NCBI GenBank assembly: GCA_934095825.1
Contig: CAKOKQ010000007.1
Coordinates: 1 to 64,000, forward strand
Length of the DNA: 64,000 nucleotides
Direction of reading: 5' to 3'
Source of the DNA: an uncultured Bacilli bacterium
Lineage (GTDB): Bacteria; Bacillota_I; Bacilli_A; RF39; UBA660
A program made the translations under genes and the position numbers. This document shows, piece after piece, positions 1 to 8,539 of this stretch. The notes beneath the pieces were generated by a model, which saw only the letters and a program-made list of their open reading frames with translations, was not told the origin of the DNA and did no database searches. How positions within the stretch are numbered: the first letter of the stretch is position 1; each line of letters starts with the position of its first letter.

Positions 1-42
1 AGTTATAACAGGTGCAATAATTACATCAGTATAATCTTTCAT
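1..42 (-). CDS. rplW: 50S ribosomal protein L23 (uL23), N-terminal fragment
   Basis: Only the first 14 codons are inside the window. They read MKDYTDVIIAPVIT, which matches the N-terminus of bacterial L23 (typically an I-I-x-P-V-I-T block). The ATG shares one base with the rplD stop codon (TAATG), so the two genes are translationally coupled. The position directly after rplD is the canonical S10-operon order. L23 lines the peptide exit tunnel and docks trigger factor and SRP. The gene continues beyond base 1. Confidence 0.9.
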   Translation of the reverse strand, partial: MKDYTDVIIAPVIT

Positions 43-665
43 TATTTAAGTGCCTCCTCTATCATTTTAACAGCAGCTTCTTCCATAACTACATAATCAG
101 CATTAACTAAATCATAGCAGTTAACCTCATCGCTCATAAGTGTATAAGTATAACCAAGATTTCTTGTTGCTAAATATAAATTAGCAGCTTCATCAGCAGT
201 TACAAATAACACTTTGCCGTCTAAGCCTAAAGTCTTAAGTAATTCTTTTACTGTTTTAGTCTTGCTATCAGCAAGTTCTAAACAATCAACAATGATTAAT
301 TCCTTATTATTAACTTTATCAGTTAAAGCACTCTTAAGAGCTAAGCTTCTTTCTTTTTTATTCATTTTGAATGTGTAATCACGAGGAACTACGCCACCAG
401 CGATTCCACCGCCACGCCATTGTGTAGCACGAATACTACCTTGACGAGCACGACCAGTACCTTTTTGTCTCCAAGGTTTTCTTCCACCACCAGATACTTC
501 AGCAACTGTCTTAGTTTTTGCAGTTCCTTGTCTAGTAGCAGCAAGTTGTAAATCGATTGCTTTTTTCAAAACAACTTCATTTACTTCAACGCCAAATACT
601 TTGGCATTTAATGTTAAATCTTTAGTTTTTTCATTTTTTAAATTCTTTACTTCAACTTTTGCCAT
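42..665 (-). CDS. rplD: 50S ribosomal protein L4 (uL4)
   Basis: This 207-residue protein is the normal length for L4. The family hallmark is the basic loop GGGRKPWRQKGTGRARQGS at about residues 59-77, which reaches into the 23S rRNA near the exit tunnel. It lies third in the rpsJ-rplC-rplD-rplW operon, 23 bases after rplC, and its stop overlaps the rplW start. In E. coli L4 also represses its own operon; whether that happens here cannot be seen. The identification is secure. Confidence 0.98.
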   Translation of the reverse strand: MAKVEVKNLKNEKTKDLTLNAKVFGVEVNEVVLKKAIDLQLAATRQGTAKTKTVAEVSGGGRKPWRQKGTGRARQGSIRATQWRGGGIAGGVVPRDYTFKMNKKERSLALKSALTDKVNNKELIIVDCLELADSKTKTVKELLKTLGLDGKVLFVTADEAANLYLATRNLGYTYTLMSDEVNCYDLVNADYVVMEEAAVKMIEEALK

Positions 666-688
666 AGATTAATCACCTTTCTAGAAAA

Positions 689-1408
689 TTAATTTTCTTG
701 GCTTTCTTCTTTAGCTTCTGCATCGTCGTTAGCAACGCTATCAACAACTGTTTCGTATGAAACTAATTCATTATTTTCTGCTTTTCTTTCATTTTTAGCA
801 GCAGATTTAATTAAAACTAAAGATTGCTTTGCACCTGGAACATTACCACTAACTAAAATATAGTTTTCTGTTGGATTTGCCTCAACTACTACTAAATTTT
901 GAATAGTAACAGTTTCACAACCCATATGTCCTGGTAATGCCTTACCTGGTAATACTCTCATTGGTCTCATAGTACCCATTGAACCTGGTCTTCTATGATA
1001 ACGTGATCCGTGTGCAGATGGACCACTCTTTTGGCCATGGCGTTTAATAACACCTTGTGTTCCGTGACCTTTACTTGTTCCTGTAACATCTACTACTTCA
1101 CCAGCAGCAAATAAGGAAGCATCTATTGTATCCCCTAAGTTATAAGAGCCTTCATAATCTCTTATTTCTTTTAAGAAGCGCTTAGGATTTGTATTAGCCT
1201 TTTTAGCATGACCAATACTAGCTTTAGTGGCGTTCTTTTCTTTTTTGTCACATACGCCTAATTGAATTGCATTATAACCGTCATTTTCAACAGTTTTAAC
1301 TTGCATAACAGTATTTTTTTCAACTTCAATTACTGTGACAGGAATTACTTTACCTTCTTTAGTGAAGACTTCAGTCATTCCAACCTTACGTCCTAAGATT
1401 CCTTTCAT
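689..1408 (-). CDS. rplC: 50S ribosomal protein L3 (uL3) with acidic C-terminal tail
   Basis: L3 binds near the 3' end of 23S rRNA and helps nucleate large-subunit assembly. The signature [16 protein letters not shown] is present at about residues 110-125, followed by the HRRPGSMG block. The start has a good ribosome-binding site (CGGAGG). At 239 residues it is about 30 longer than the E. coli protein. The extra residues form a C-terminal tail rich in Glu, Asn and Asp (ending EAKEESQEN) with no recognisable fold. It sits between rpsJ and rplD with short spacers. Confidence 0.98.
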   Translation of the reverse strand: MKGILGRKVGMTEVFTKEGKVIPVTVIEVEKNTVMQVKTVENDGYNAIQLGVCDKKEKNATKASIGHAKKANTNPKRFLKEIRDYEGSYNLGDTIDASLFAAGEVVDVTGTSKGHGTQGVIKRHGQKSGPSAHGSRYHRRPGSMGTMRPMRVLPGKALPGHMGCETVTIQNLVVVEANPTENYILVSGNVPGAKQSLVLIKSAAKNERKAENNELVSYETVVDSVANDDAEAKEESQEN

Positions 1409-1431
1409 AATTTTTCCTCCGTTATTTTTTA

Positions 1432-1737
1432 TTATAATTGTTTGATACTAATTGCAACTCCACTTGGTAAGTCTAAACGACTTAGAGCTTCAATAGTTTC
1501 TTTACTAGGTTCTTTTACTTCAATTAGTCTCTTGTGAGTACGCGATTCAAATTGCTCGCGTGCATCTTTGTACTTATGTACAGCTCTTAATACTGTAACC
1601 TTTTCGATTTCAGTAGGAAGAGGAATTGGACCAGAAATAGCTCCCCCAGTTCTTTTTACAACATCTACAATCTTGCCAGCAGCTAAATCAATACTTCTAT
1701 GATCATATGCTTTAAGATTAATGCGTATTTTTGACAT
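1432..1737 (-). CDS. rpsJ: 30S ribosomal protein S10 (uS10)
   Basis: This 101-residue protein has standard S10 sequence: N-terminal [15 protein letters not shown], then GPIPLPT and the [10 protein letters not shown] block. S10 is a 30S head protein and also the NusE antitermination factor. It is the first gene of the S10 operon and has a strong Shine-Dalgarno (GGGAGG) 6 bases before the ATG. A roughly 135-nt leader and a promoter lie upstream. Confidence 0.98.
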   Translation of the reverse strand: MSKIRINLKAYDHRSIDLAAGKIVDVVKRTGGAISGPIPLPTEIEKVTVLRAVHKYKDAREQFESRTHKRLIEVKEPSKETIEALSRLDLPSGVAISIKQL

Positions 1738-1875
1738 TATATGTCCTCCCTTCGCCTATATCTAGTATAGACTTGCTCCGTAATGAATTACCTGATATTG
1801 ACAATTTTGATTAATTTTTATCAATCAACCCCGCCTAGCGTATCAGCAACCTCACACATCCCTGCAGTCATACAA
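1738..1875 (-). promoter_or_regulatory. S10 operon 5' leader
   Basis: About 135 nt lie between the predicted start site and rpsJ. The segment is unusually G-rich for this genome (minus strand GCTGATACGCTAGGCGGGG near 1830-1850). It contains two small hairpins: TTGATT/AATCAA with a 10-base loop, and CTATA/TATAG just before the ribosome-binding site. S10 leaders in Bacillota are commonly regulatory. No specific known leader family was recognised, so the regulatory role is inferred. Confidence 0.45.
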
Positions 1876-1880
1876 TCAAA

Positions 1881-1910
1881 ATAATACCATACATTATGCC
1901 GAAAAATCAA
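1881..1910 (-). promoter_or_regulatory. Predicted sigma-A promoter of the S10 operon
   Basis: On the minus strand TTGATT (1905-1910) and TATTAT (1881-1886) are separated by 18 bases, and the -10 is preceded by TGG (extended -10). Transcription would begin near 1875. Confidence 0.6.
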
Positions 1911-2220
1911 GCTTTTTTTTCAACTTTCGAGTAAATTTTGTCAGCCTAATTTTCAATATGGATTTAAATTTCAAAAACTATTTTCTTAAAAAAATTCCAT
2001 TAAAATATTATTAGAAAATAAAATTAAAAGCTTAAACAAGCTGACATTACAAACAGAATTAACTAATACACTAATAATTATTTTTAACACTATATATCAT
2101 AATGTTTTTATTATTAATTCTTATCATTAATTCTTATCATTAATAAAAATTCAATTAAGCCAATCACTAATATTTATATCAAAAAAAGAACTAAAAATAG
2201 GAAAACTAAAAAAAAGAAAA
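1911..2220. other. AT-rich intergenic region without a gene
   Basis: This spacer between the S10 promoter and the gpmI terminators is nearly all A and T, with short repeats such as TTCTTATCATTAA twice near 2115-2145. No ORF with a ribosome-binding site and no convincing RNA structure was found. Confidence 0.5.
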
Positions 2221-2281
2221 AAGCCCTTATCAAGCAATAAGAACTTTAAAGAAAAAAGCTCCTATCAAACAATAAGAACTT
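2221..2281 (-). terminator. Tandem duplicated intrinsic terminators after gpmI
   Basis: Two near-identical hairpins follow gpmI on the minus strand. The first has arms 2272-2281 and 2256-2265 (AAGTTCTTAT, loop TGTTTG, ATAGGAGCTT). The second has arms 2237-2246 and 2221-2230 (AAGTTCTTAT, loop TGCTTG, ATAAGGGCTT). Each is followed by a T-run. The repeat unit is about 35 bases. Confidence 0.75.
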
Positions 2282-2396
2282 TTTAAAAGCAATTTAGAAA
2301 CAATTTATCTGCTAAAAAACAATTAGTATATTCTCATCTTTAAATAATTTTCCAACACTTACTATTTCTCACAGCAAGCACTGGAGGATCTAACTA

Positions 2397-3923
2397 TTAA
2401 TTTTCTTTTTCTAAAGCTTCATCAACAAACAAGATATCAGTATCTTTCATTTCGGGAGGACAAGCAATATCCATATATTTAAGGATAGTCGGAGCAACCA
2501 TAGTTAAATCACCATTTTTTAATTTAACATTATTATCCGTAACAATAAAAGGAACAGGATATAAAGAATGCGTTGTTATAACATTATCATTATCATCAAG
2601 CATATAATCGCAATTACCATGATCAGCCATTATAAATAATGTATAGTCATTTTCTTGAGCTTTAGAAAAAATACTACCTAAACAATAATCAATAACTTCT
2701 AAAGCCTCAATTGTCGCCTCTAAATTACCAGTATGCCCAACCATATCTGGGTTAGCAAAGTTAACTAAAATAAAATCATAATCTTTATCTAAACATTCTA
2801 GACATTTTTTTGTTACTTCTTTACAACTCATTTCTGGTTTTAAATCATAAGTAGCAACTTTAGGACTAGGAACTAAATAGCGATCACATTTTTCTAATTT
2901 ATATTCCTTGCCACCATCAAAGAAGTAAGTAACATGAGCATATTTTTCCGTTTCCGCAATACGAGCTTGTGATAATCCTAACTCTTCTAAGTAAACACCT
3001 AAACTATTTTCAATATCTGGTGTATCTAAAAAATGATAAGATTTTTTAGCTTCTTCAATTGGATAAATCGTAAACACTTGTAAATTTTTATATTTAATCG
3101 TGTCATATTCTTTAAAACTATTATCTGTTAAAACTTGTAAAATTTGCTTTGCACGATCAGGACGATAATTCATCCATAAAACAACATCGCCATCTTGTAT
3201 TTTAGGTGTATCTTCCATCACAATTGGTGGCAAGAATTCATCAGTAACATTTTTTTGGTAGCAAAAATTAATTGCTTCTTTTAAATTTTTAACTCTAGCC
3301 CCTGTTCCTAAAGTCAACATATCACTATATAATTTAGTTCTATCCCATTTCTTATCTCTATCCATGGCATAATATCTACCACAAACACTAGCTACTTCAT
3401 TATAACCGTACTCTTTTAACTTAGCATTTGCCTCATCAATATAATTTTGACTGGTAGTTGTTCCTGTATCACGGCCATCAGTAATAGCATGAACATAAAC
3501 TTTTTCAATTCCCATTTGGTGCAAATAATCAAGCATCCACAAATTAAACTTAATATGGGAATGGATACCACCATCTGATAGCAATCCTAACATATGAATT
3601 GGCTTATCATTTTCTTTAGCATATTCAACCATTTTTAAAAAATTTTCGTTTTTTAAAATTTCTTTTTTATTAAACCAATCGGTTATTTCCATAAAGTTTT
3701 GTTTAATTAAACGCCCCGCGCCAATTGTTGTATGCCCAACTTCACTATTGCCCATTTGACCTTTTTCTAAACCAACCGCTCTTTCACTAGCTAGTAATTG
3801 ACTATGAGGATATTCATTCCATAATTTTTTAAAGTTTGGCATTTTAGCTAATTTTACCGCATTACCATGAATGGCATTACGAAGTCCAAACCCATCTAAT
3901 ATTATTGTTAATACTTTTTTCAT
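2397..3923 (-). CDS. gpmI: 2,3-bisphosphoglycerate-independent phosphoglycerate mutase
   Basis: The enzyme interconverts 3- and 2-phosphoglycerate in lower glycolysis using two Mn ions and a phosphoserine intermediate. The alkaline-phosphatase-superfamily motifs are present: ILDGFG at the N-terminus, the catalytic-Ser motif GNSEVGHTTIG, LLSDGGIHSH, AITDGRDT and the C-terminal ADHGNCD. I place the start at the ATG at 3923 because GGAG lies 8 bases upstream; a GTG at 3932 overlaps that site. This gives 508 residues, normal for iPGM. It is transcribed alone and ends at a tandem terminator. Its 5' neighbour is spo0A, then pgk. Confidence 0.97.
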   Translation of the reverse strand: MKKVLTIILDGFGLRNAIHGNAVKLAKMPNFKKLWNEYPHSQLLASERAVGLEKGQMGNSEVGHTTIGAGRLIKQNFMEITDWFNKKEILKNENFLKMVEYAKENDKPIHMLGLLSDGGIHSHIKFNLWMLDYLHQMGIEKVYVHAITDGRDTGTTTSQNYIDEANAKLKEYGYNEVASVCGRYYAMDRDKKWDRTKLYSDMLTLGTGARVKNLKEAINFCYQKNVTDEFLPPIVMEDTPKIQDGDVVLWMNYRPDRAKQILQVLTDNSFKEYDTIKYKNLQVFTIYPIEEAKKSYHFLDTPDIENSLGVYLEELGLSQARIAETEKYAHVTYFFDGGKEYKLEKCDRYLVPSPKVATYDLKPEMSCKEVTKKCLECLDKDYDFILVNFANPDMVGHTGNLEATIEALEVIDYCLGSIFSKAQENDYTLFIMADHGNCDYMLDDNDNVITTHSLYPVPFIVTDNNVKLKNGDLTMVAPTILKYMDIACPPEMKDTDILFVDEALEKEN

Positions 3924-4492
3924 TAAAATCACTCCTAATAAATATTGATACTAAATTTAACTTTTTATCCATCTTCTTCTTTGATTATTTAAAATTACTC
4001 TCACATTTTCTCTATTTATTGCAAGCCTAATTACTTTAATAAAACAGCTTTAATAAGTAGTTATTAAAAAATTATTTAACTATGATAAAACTAAACTTAT
4101 ACCAATCTCTTTTCTTATATTAGCAATCAAATATTACCATAAAAGACCCTTTCTTTTCAAGATTTATTCCATCATTTTCTAAACTTTATAAGATTAATTT
4201 GTTAAGAATAATTTGCCTCATAATACAATACCTTATATCTTTTAATTTTGCTAAAAAAACAAATAGAAATAAAAACATTTAATAAAATAGAATGAAAAAA
4301 ATAGAAAAAATGGAAAGAATAGAAAGAATAGAAAGAATAGAAAGAATAGAAAGAATAAAATTAAAAGTTAGTAAAACTCAAAATAAAAAAGACAAAACTA
4401 AAAAGCCCTAAATAACAAGCGTCATGTCTTTTAAATAAACTACAAATGTCATATCTTTTAAATAAATAGATTTTATATACCTTCCTTAATCG
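3924..4492. other. Long AT-rich intergenic region between gpmI and spo0A
   Basis: About 570 bases carry no gene. They should contain the gpmI promoter and the spo0A terminator, but neither has a textbook form. Visible structure is a five-copy 9-bp tandem repeat (4313-4357) and a 19-base imperfect direct repeat beginning GTCATGTC (4421-4439) and GTCATATC (4448-4466). Confidence 0.45.
4313..4357. repeat. 9-bp tandem repeat, 5 copies
   Basis: Five perfect head-to-tail copies of GAAAGAATA lie in the spo0A-gpmI intergenic region. The unit is a multiple of three, but no ORF runs through it. It is probably a slippage-prone simple repeat. Confidence 0.9.
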
Positions 4493-5260
4493 CTAATTAT
4501 TACCGCCTTTAAACTCTAAACAAAGCTTGTCAGCAATTGTCGCTAAAAATTCTGAATTAGTAGGTTTAGCTCTATCAAAATCAACTGAATGTCCAAATAT
4601 TTCTTCCATTAAATCATAATCGCCCCGAGTCCAACTAACCTCGATTGCGTGTCTAATAGCGCGTTCTACCCTTGAAGGCGTTGTATTATATTTATCAGCA
4701 ATAAAAGGATAAACTTCTTTGGTTATACCACCTAAAACATTGGGATTATTATACATTAACTCAATCGAATCTCTAATATATTGATATCCCTTAATATGAC
4801 TAGGCATCCCAAGATCATGTAGTAATCGTGAAATTTCTTTAGTCATTTCTTGAATAGGTTTATTTTCTTCTAAAGCATCTTTTGCCTTTAATTTACCAAC
4901 ATCAAGAATTCTATCTTCTAATAAATTTAAATCTGTTCCTTTATAAAGAATAAACAAAATTCTATAATCTCCTAATAATTTAAGTAAATCCAAATTAGTA
5001 TTATGAGTATATAAAATTACCCGTTTATTAATATTTTCGTTTTTTAAATATTTTAAAATGCCAACCCCATCAAAAGAAGGTAAAACTAAGGATAACACAA
5101 TACAATCAATTTCATCTAAATGTTTTTTAATTGCTTCTAATCCTTCTAAACCATCACTGTATTTATATTTTATATTAACCTGCGTACTACTCTTTGAATC
5201 CAAAAACTCCGTAAATTCCTTAATACTAGATACTTCATCTATCATAAGTACATTTATCAT
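4493..5260 (-). CDS. spo0A: Sporulation master regulator Spo0A with a degenerate receiver domain
   Basis: Spo0A is the response regulator that commits Bacillota to sporulation. This 255-residue protein has an N-terminal receiver (about 1-118) and a C-terminal Spo0A DNA-binding domain (about 145-255). The effector domain is intact: MPSHIKGYQYIRDSIE, then TPSRVERAIRHAIEVSWTRG and the AKPTNSEF end block. In the receiver, D8/E9 and the later Lys of ILYKG are kept. The phosphoacceptor Asp is replaced by Ser57 (IVLSLVLPSFDG, against VLDIIMPHLDG in B. subtilis), codon TCC at 5090-5092. It is monocistronic, between gpmI and pgk. Two 0A-box-like sites lie upstream. The gene's identity is secure; how it is activated without the Asp is not known. 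Confidence 0.95.
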   Translation of the reverse strand: MINVLMIDEVSSIKEFTEFLDSKSSTQVNIKYKYSDGLEGLEAIKKHLDEIDCIVLSLVLPSFDGVGILKYLKNENINKRVILYTHNTNLDLLKLLGDYRILFILYKGTDLNLLEDRILDVGKLKAKDALEENKPIQEMTKEISRLLHDLGMPSHIKGYQYIRDSIELMYNNPNVLGGITKEVYPFIADKYNTTPSRVERAIRHAIEVSWTRGDYDLMEEIFGHSVDFDRAKPTNSEFLATIADKLCLEFKGGNN

Positions 5261-5292
5261 ATTTTCTCCCTTTTTTCGTACTACATATATTC

Positions 5293-5348
5293 ATTATAAA
5301 TATTTTCTTTACAAAATTCCACACTATTTTTTGACAACATTTGTCGAA
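5293..5348 (-). promoter_or_regulatory. spo0A upstream region with inverted pair of 0A boxes
   Basis: TGTCGAA, an exact match to the 0A-box consensus TGNCGAA, lies on the plus strand at 5342-5348. A TGTCAAA variant lies on the minus strand at 5330-5336, giving the inverted repeat TTTGACAACATTTGTCGAA. A TATAAT -10 for spo0A is at 5293-5298 with no good -35. The boxes would then be centred near -50, where a bound activator could help polymerase. This suggests autoregulation. Confidence 0.5.
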
Positions 5349-5512
5349 TAAAAGTAACTTTCTTATTTATAACTTAAACTCACATTTTATAACTTCAATA
5401 AAAATAATTTATTTTTTATTTAGTATCCTTTATTTCAACTCCCACCTTTTATTTCAATCTCCATCGATTTACTTATAATCATTTTTACAAATAGCTCTAA
5501 CTTTAAAAAATT

Positions 5513-6712
5513 TTATAAAACTTCTTCTTTATCGGCAATAGCATTAATTGCTGGCAAGTTCTCATTTATAATATACTCCAATGTCGCCCCACCACCAGTT
5601 GAAATGTAGGTAAACTTATCTTTCATATTAAATTTATCGATTGCCCCAATACAGTCGCCACCTCCGGCAATAGTCTTAGCCATACTTGATGTAACGATAT
5701 TTAGTAATTCTAAGGTTCCATTACTATATTTGGGTTCTTCATAAATACCAGCCGTTCCATTCATAAAAATAGTCTTTGATTCATCAATTATTTTTTTATA
5801 AATCTTCAAAGTCTTTGGACCTATATCTCCAATTATTTCATCATTTTCAATTTTATTGATATCTTTACTAACAACAAATGTTTCATCATATTTTTTTCCC
5901 ACGATAGCATCAAATGGTAAAACAATTTTTTTATTATATTCTCGTAAAATATCTTTAACTTTTATAAGTGTTTCTGAATCAAGAGTAGCAAGTGATTCGC
6001 CCGTTTTAAGTCCTAAAGATTTAAGACAGCTATTAGCAAGACCTCCCGTAAGTAACATATGACTACATTTTGGTAATAATTTTTCTATCAAAGGTAGTTT
6101 ATCGGCAATTTTAGCGCCCCCCATAATTATGGTAAATGGCATTTCAGGATTTAAAACATATTTATTTAGCATATCCATTTCTTTTTGAACACAAAATCCC
6201 AAGCAACTAGGAATAAATTTAGCAATACCACTAGTCGAGGCATGCATACGATGACTACTAGCAAAAGCATCTAACACAAAAATATCACCTAAAGAAGCAA
6301 AATAGGCTGCTAACTGGGGATCATTATTACTTTCAAAACCGTTTGGTACATCTTCAAAGCGGGTATTTTCAACTAACAATATTTCTTTTAGTTGTAACTC
6401 CATAGCTTTAATTTCCAAAAAGCTACTCCTTGTCTCTGGCGAAAAAATAACATTACTACTAACTAATTCATTTAATCTTTCAGCTACAATTCGCAAACTG
6501 TACTTTTTCTTATCTTCTTCGGTCTTCACCTTACCAAAATGAGATAATAAAATAATTTTACAATTTTTATCAATTAAATAATTAATCGTTTCTAAAGAAG
6601 CTTTTATCTTCGTATCGTCTAAAATTTTCCCATCCTTTACTGGAACATTAAAATCACAACGCACAATAACTCTTTTATTTAAAACATCCATCTCTTGTAA
6701 CAAACACTTCAT
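5513..6712 (-). CDS. pgk: Phosphoglycerate kinase
   Basis: The enzyme transfers phosphate from 1,3-bisphosphoglycerate to ADP in glycolysis. The 399-residue length and motifs fit the family: VIVRCDFNVPVKDG near residue 15, LLSHFGK, NTRFED, the basic SSHRMHAS segment and FTIIMGGAKIADKLPL. The C-terminal nucleotide-site glycine run reads AGGGDCIGAIDKF, slightly unlike the usual GGGDSAAA, while STGGGA is intact. The start codon is 3 bases after an upstream unknown gene, so the two are probably co-transcribed and translationally linked. gap lies just beyond. Confidence 0.96.
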   Translation of the reverse strand: MKCLLQEMDVLNKRVIVRCDFNVPVKDGKILDDTKIKASLETINYLIDKNCKIILLSHFGKVKTEEDKKKYSLRIVAERLNELVSSNVIFSPETRSSFLEIKAMELQLKEILLVENTRFEDVPNGFESNNDPQLAAYFASLGDIFVLDAFASSHRMHASTSGIAKFIPSCLGFCVQKEMDMLNKYVLNPEMPFTIIMGGAKIADKLPLIEKLLPKCSHMLLTGGLANSCLKSLGLKTGESLATLDSETLIKVKDILREYNKKIVLPFDAIVGKKYDETFVVSKDINKIENDEIIGDIGPKTLKIYKKIIDESKTIFMNGTAGIYEEPKYSNGTLELLNIVTSSMAKTIAGGGDCIGAIDKFNMKDKFTYISTGGGATLEYIINENLPAINAIADKEEVL

Positions 6713-6715
6713 ATG

Positions 6716-7246
6716 CTACTTCCTTCCTTTTATATAATTAACTGGCAACTCTGAAATAACTCTTTCAACTGCTAAGCACTTTGTTCCCTCTTCTTTTTCA
6801 ATATTATTATAAGCTCCTAAATCAGCTTTATCAAAAAATATAGCACCATCTATTAACATTGGTTTATAAGGTTTTCCATTTTCAGCACTTTGTTGCCCCA
6901 AAAGTAAATCATTGTATACTTTTTTTAAATTTTCAATAACAGAATTGCTTAATCCAACCTCATCATAATAAATAGCCAAAGAAATTGTATCATTAGTTAA
7001 AGGATTAGGTAACACTTGAACAACTATTCCTTTGACCGATTTAGCAACCAAAATACCTAGTTGCATAACATTATTTTCGTTAGATGATATTATCGAATAA
7101 CCATCATTTTTTAATCTTTTGGCTATTATTTTTAGCATTTCCAAATGCGGTGAACTGGCCTTATTAATTTCCTCTGAACAATCTTCATAATAGACCTTAT
7201 TATCCGTTATCACAATCATTCGTGCATTATTTCTGTCATAATTCAT
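6716..7246 (-). CDS. Hypothetical protein cotranscribed with pgk
   Basis: I do not recognise this 176-residue protein. It has no signal peptide or membrane segment and looks like a soluble alpha/beta protein. It begins MNYDRNNARMIVITDNKVYY, and hydrophobic strands (GILVAKSVKGIVVQVLP) alternate with charged stretches. A predicted extended -10 promoter lies upstream (TGATATAAT; -10 at 7304-7309). It ends 3 bases before pgk. Its place between gap and pgk suggests a link to central metabolism, but this rests on position only. Confidence 0.7.
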   Translation of the reverse strand: MNYDRNNARMIVITDNKVYYEDCSEEINKASSPHLEMLKIIAKRLKNDGYSIISSNENNVMQLGILVAKSVKGIVVQVLPNPLTNDTISLAIYYDEVGLSNSVIENLKKVYNDLLLGQQSAENGKPYKPMLIDGAIFFDKADLGAYNNIEKEEGTKCLAVERVISELPVNYIKGRK

Positions 7247-7358
7247 AAATTTAATTAGCTTAACCTTTCTAATAGTTAATTTTCTATTATTAATTACTTT
7301 TTTATTATATCAAATTTCTTTTAAAAAAACTGTAAAAAAAATGTAATTTTCAAAAATG

Positions 7359-7411
7359 AAAAAAGAAGTGCAACAATAATGGCCTTTACAACCTTATTAT
7401 TGCCCCTCTTT
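7359..7411 (-). terminator. Intrinsic terminator downstream of gap
   Basis: On the minus strand AAGAGGGGCAATAAT pairs imperfectly with ATTGTTGCACTTCTT across a 17-base loop, followed by a T-run and further T-rich sequence. Confidence 0.7.
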
Positions 7412-7486
7412 AATTACTAGCCAACAAAAAAATTTTTAATAGTAATTTCTTTAAGCTCAAGTTTAATTAAAACACATTTCATGCTT

Positions 7487-7512
7487 ACCATCTATATTTC
7501 TTTATAGATGGT
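7487..7512 (-). repeat. Perfect inverted repeat after the gap stop codon
   Basis: ACCATCTATA (7487-7496) and TATAGATGGT (7503-7512) form a 10-bp stem with a 6-base loop, 13 bases after gap. There is no T-run on the minus strand. It may be a 3'-end stabilising hairpin rather than the terminator, which lies further on. Confidence 0.6.
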
Positions 7513-7525
7513 ATTTATATAAATT

Positions 7526-8539
7526 CTATTTGCCTAAACTTAAAAAATATCTTAAAGTAGAAATCATTTGATGAGTATAACCCATCTCATTATCATACCA
7601 TGCAATCACTTTGCCCAAACAAGTGTCCCCAATATTTATTACATCAGTAGAAAGTAAATCGACAATCGCTCCACATTTTTTGCCAATACAATCGCTTGAA
7701 ACCACTGGATCATTAGTAACTTTTAAAGTTTCATTTTGATTACTAATAAATAAGTTATTAAGTTCTTCTTTAGTTACCGTCTTTTTTAGTTCTAAAGTTA
7801 AATCTATCATTGAACCATCTGATACAGGAACTCTAAAAGCTTTACCAACAATCTTACCATCTAATGAAGGTATAACCTTTCCAATCGCACTAGCAGCACC
7901 AGTAGAAGCTGGCACTATATTTTGAGCACACGCTCTACCTCGACGCGCATAAATTCCCTTATTATGAGTAATATCTAAGGTTGCTTGATCATTGGTATAA
8001 GCATGAACAGTACTCATTGCCCCACCAATAATTCCAATATTCTTTTCAATAACATCAACAACGGGAGCCATGCAGTTAGTTGTACATGACGCTGCAGAAA
8101 TTATTTTCTCACTACCATCTAAAGTCAAATGATTAACATTATAAACAATCGTTTTCATATCGCCTTTACCAGGGGCAGAAATCACTACTTTTTTAGCACC
8201 TGCTTCAATATGTTTATAGGCATCTTCATATTTTGTAAAATGACCACTACACTCTAAAACTGCATCTATTGCTAATTCCTTCCAAGGTAAGTTAACGGGA
8301 TCTTTCTCGCTATAAACTTTTACTTTTTTTACTCCCGCAATAACAAGACAATCACCATCAAAGCCAATCTGACTTTCATGAAAACTGCGGTGATTAGTAT
8401 CATACTTTAAAAGATAAGCTAACTCCTCAGCAGTAGCCAAATCATTAATAGCTACGACATCTAAATCCTTACTTGTAATCATTTCCCTAAACGCTAAGCG
8501 TCCAATTCTTCCAAAACCATTAATTGCTATTCTTTTCAT
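7526..8539 (-). CDS. gap: Glyceraldehyde-3-phosphate dehydrogenase (type I)
   Basis: The enzyme oxidises and phosphorylates glyceraldehyde-3-phosphate with NAD. The N-terminal Rossmann motif INGFGRIGR, Asp33 of AINDL (an NAD-type residue) and the catalytic motif SCTTNC with Cys152 are all present, as are the C-terminal WYDNEMGYTHQM and the TGAASAIGKVIP block. At 337 residues it is full length. It is transcribed on its own from a promoter with arms in an inverted repeat about 100 bases upstream, and it ends at two hairpins. Confidence 0.97.
   Translation of the reverse strand: MKRIAINGFGRIGRLAFREMITSKDLDVVAINDLATAEELAYLLKYDTNHRSFHESQIGFDGDCLVIAGVKKVKVYSEKDPVNLPWKELAIDAVLECSGHFTKYEDAYKHIEAGAKKVVISAPGKGDMKTIVYNVNHLTLDGSEKIISAASCTTNCMAPVVDVIEKNIGIIGGAMSTVHAYTNDQATLDITHNKGIYARRGRACAQNIVPASTGAASAIGKVIPSLDGKIVGKAFRVPVSDGSMIDLTLELKKTVTKEELNNLFISNQNETLKVTNDPVVSSDCIGKKCGAIVDLLSTDVINIGDTCLGKVIAWYDNEMGYTHQMISTLRYFLSLGK

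Noticed and set aside
4313..4357. CRISPR-like repeat array
   Set aside because: Units are 9 bases and perfectly head-to-tail without spacers; this is a simple tandem repeat.
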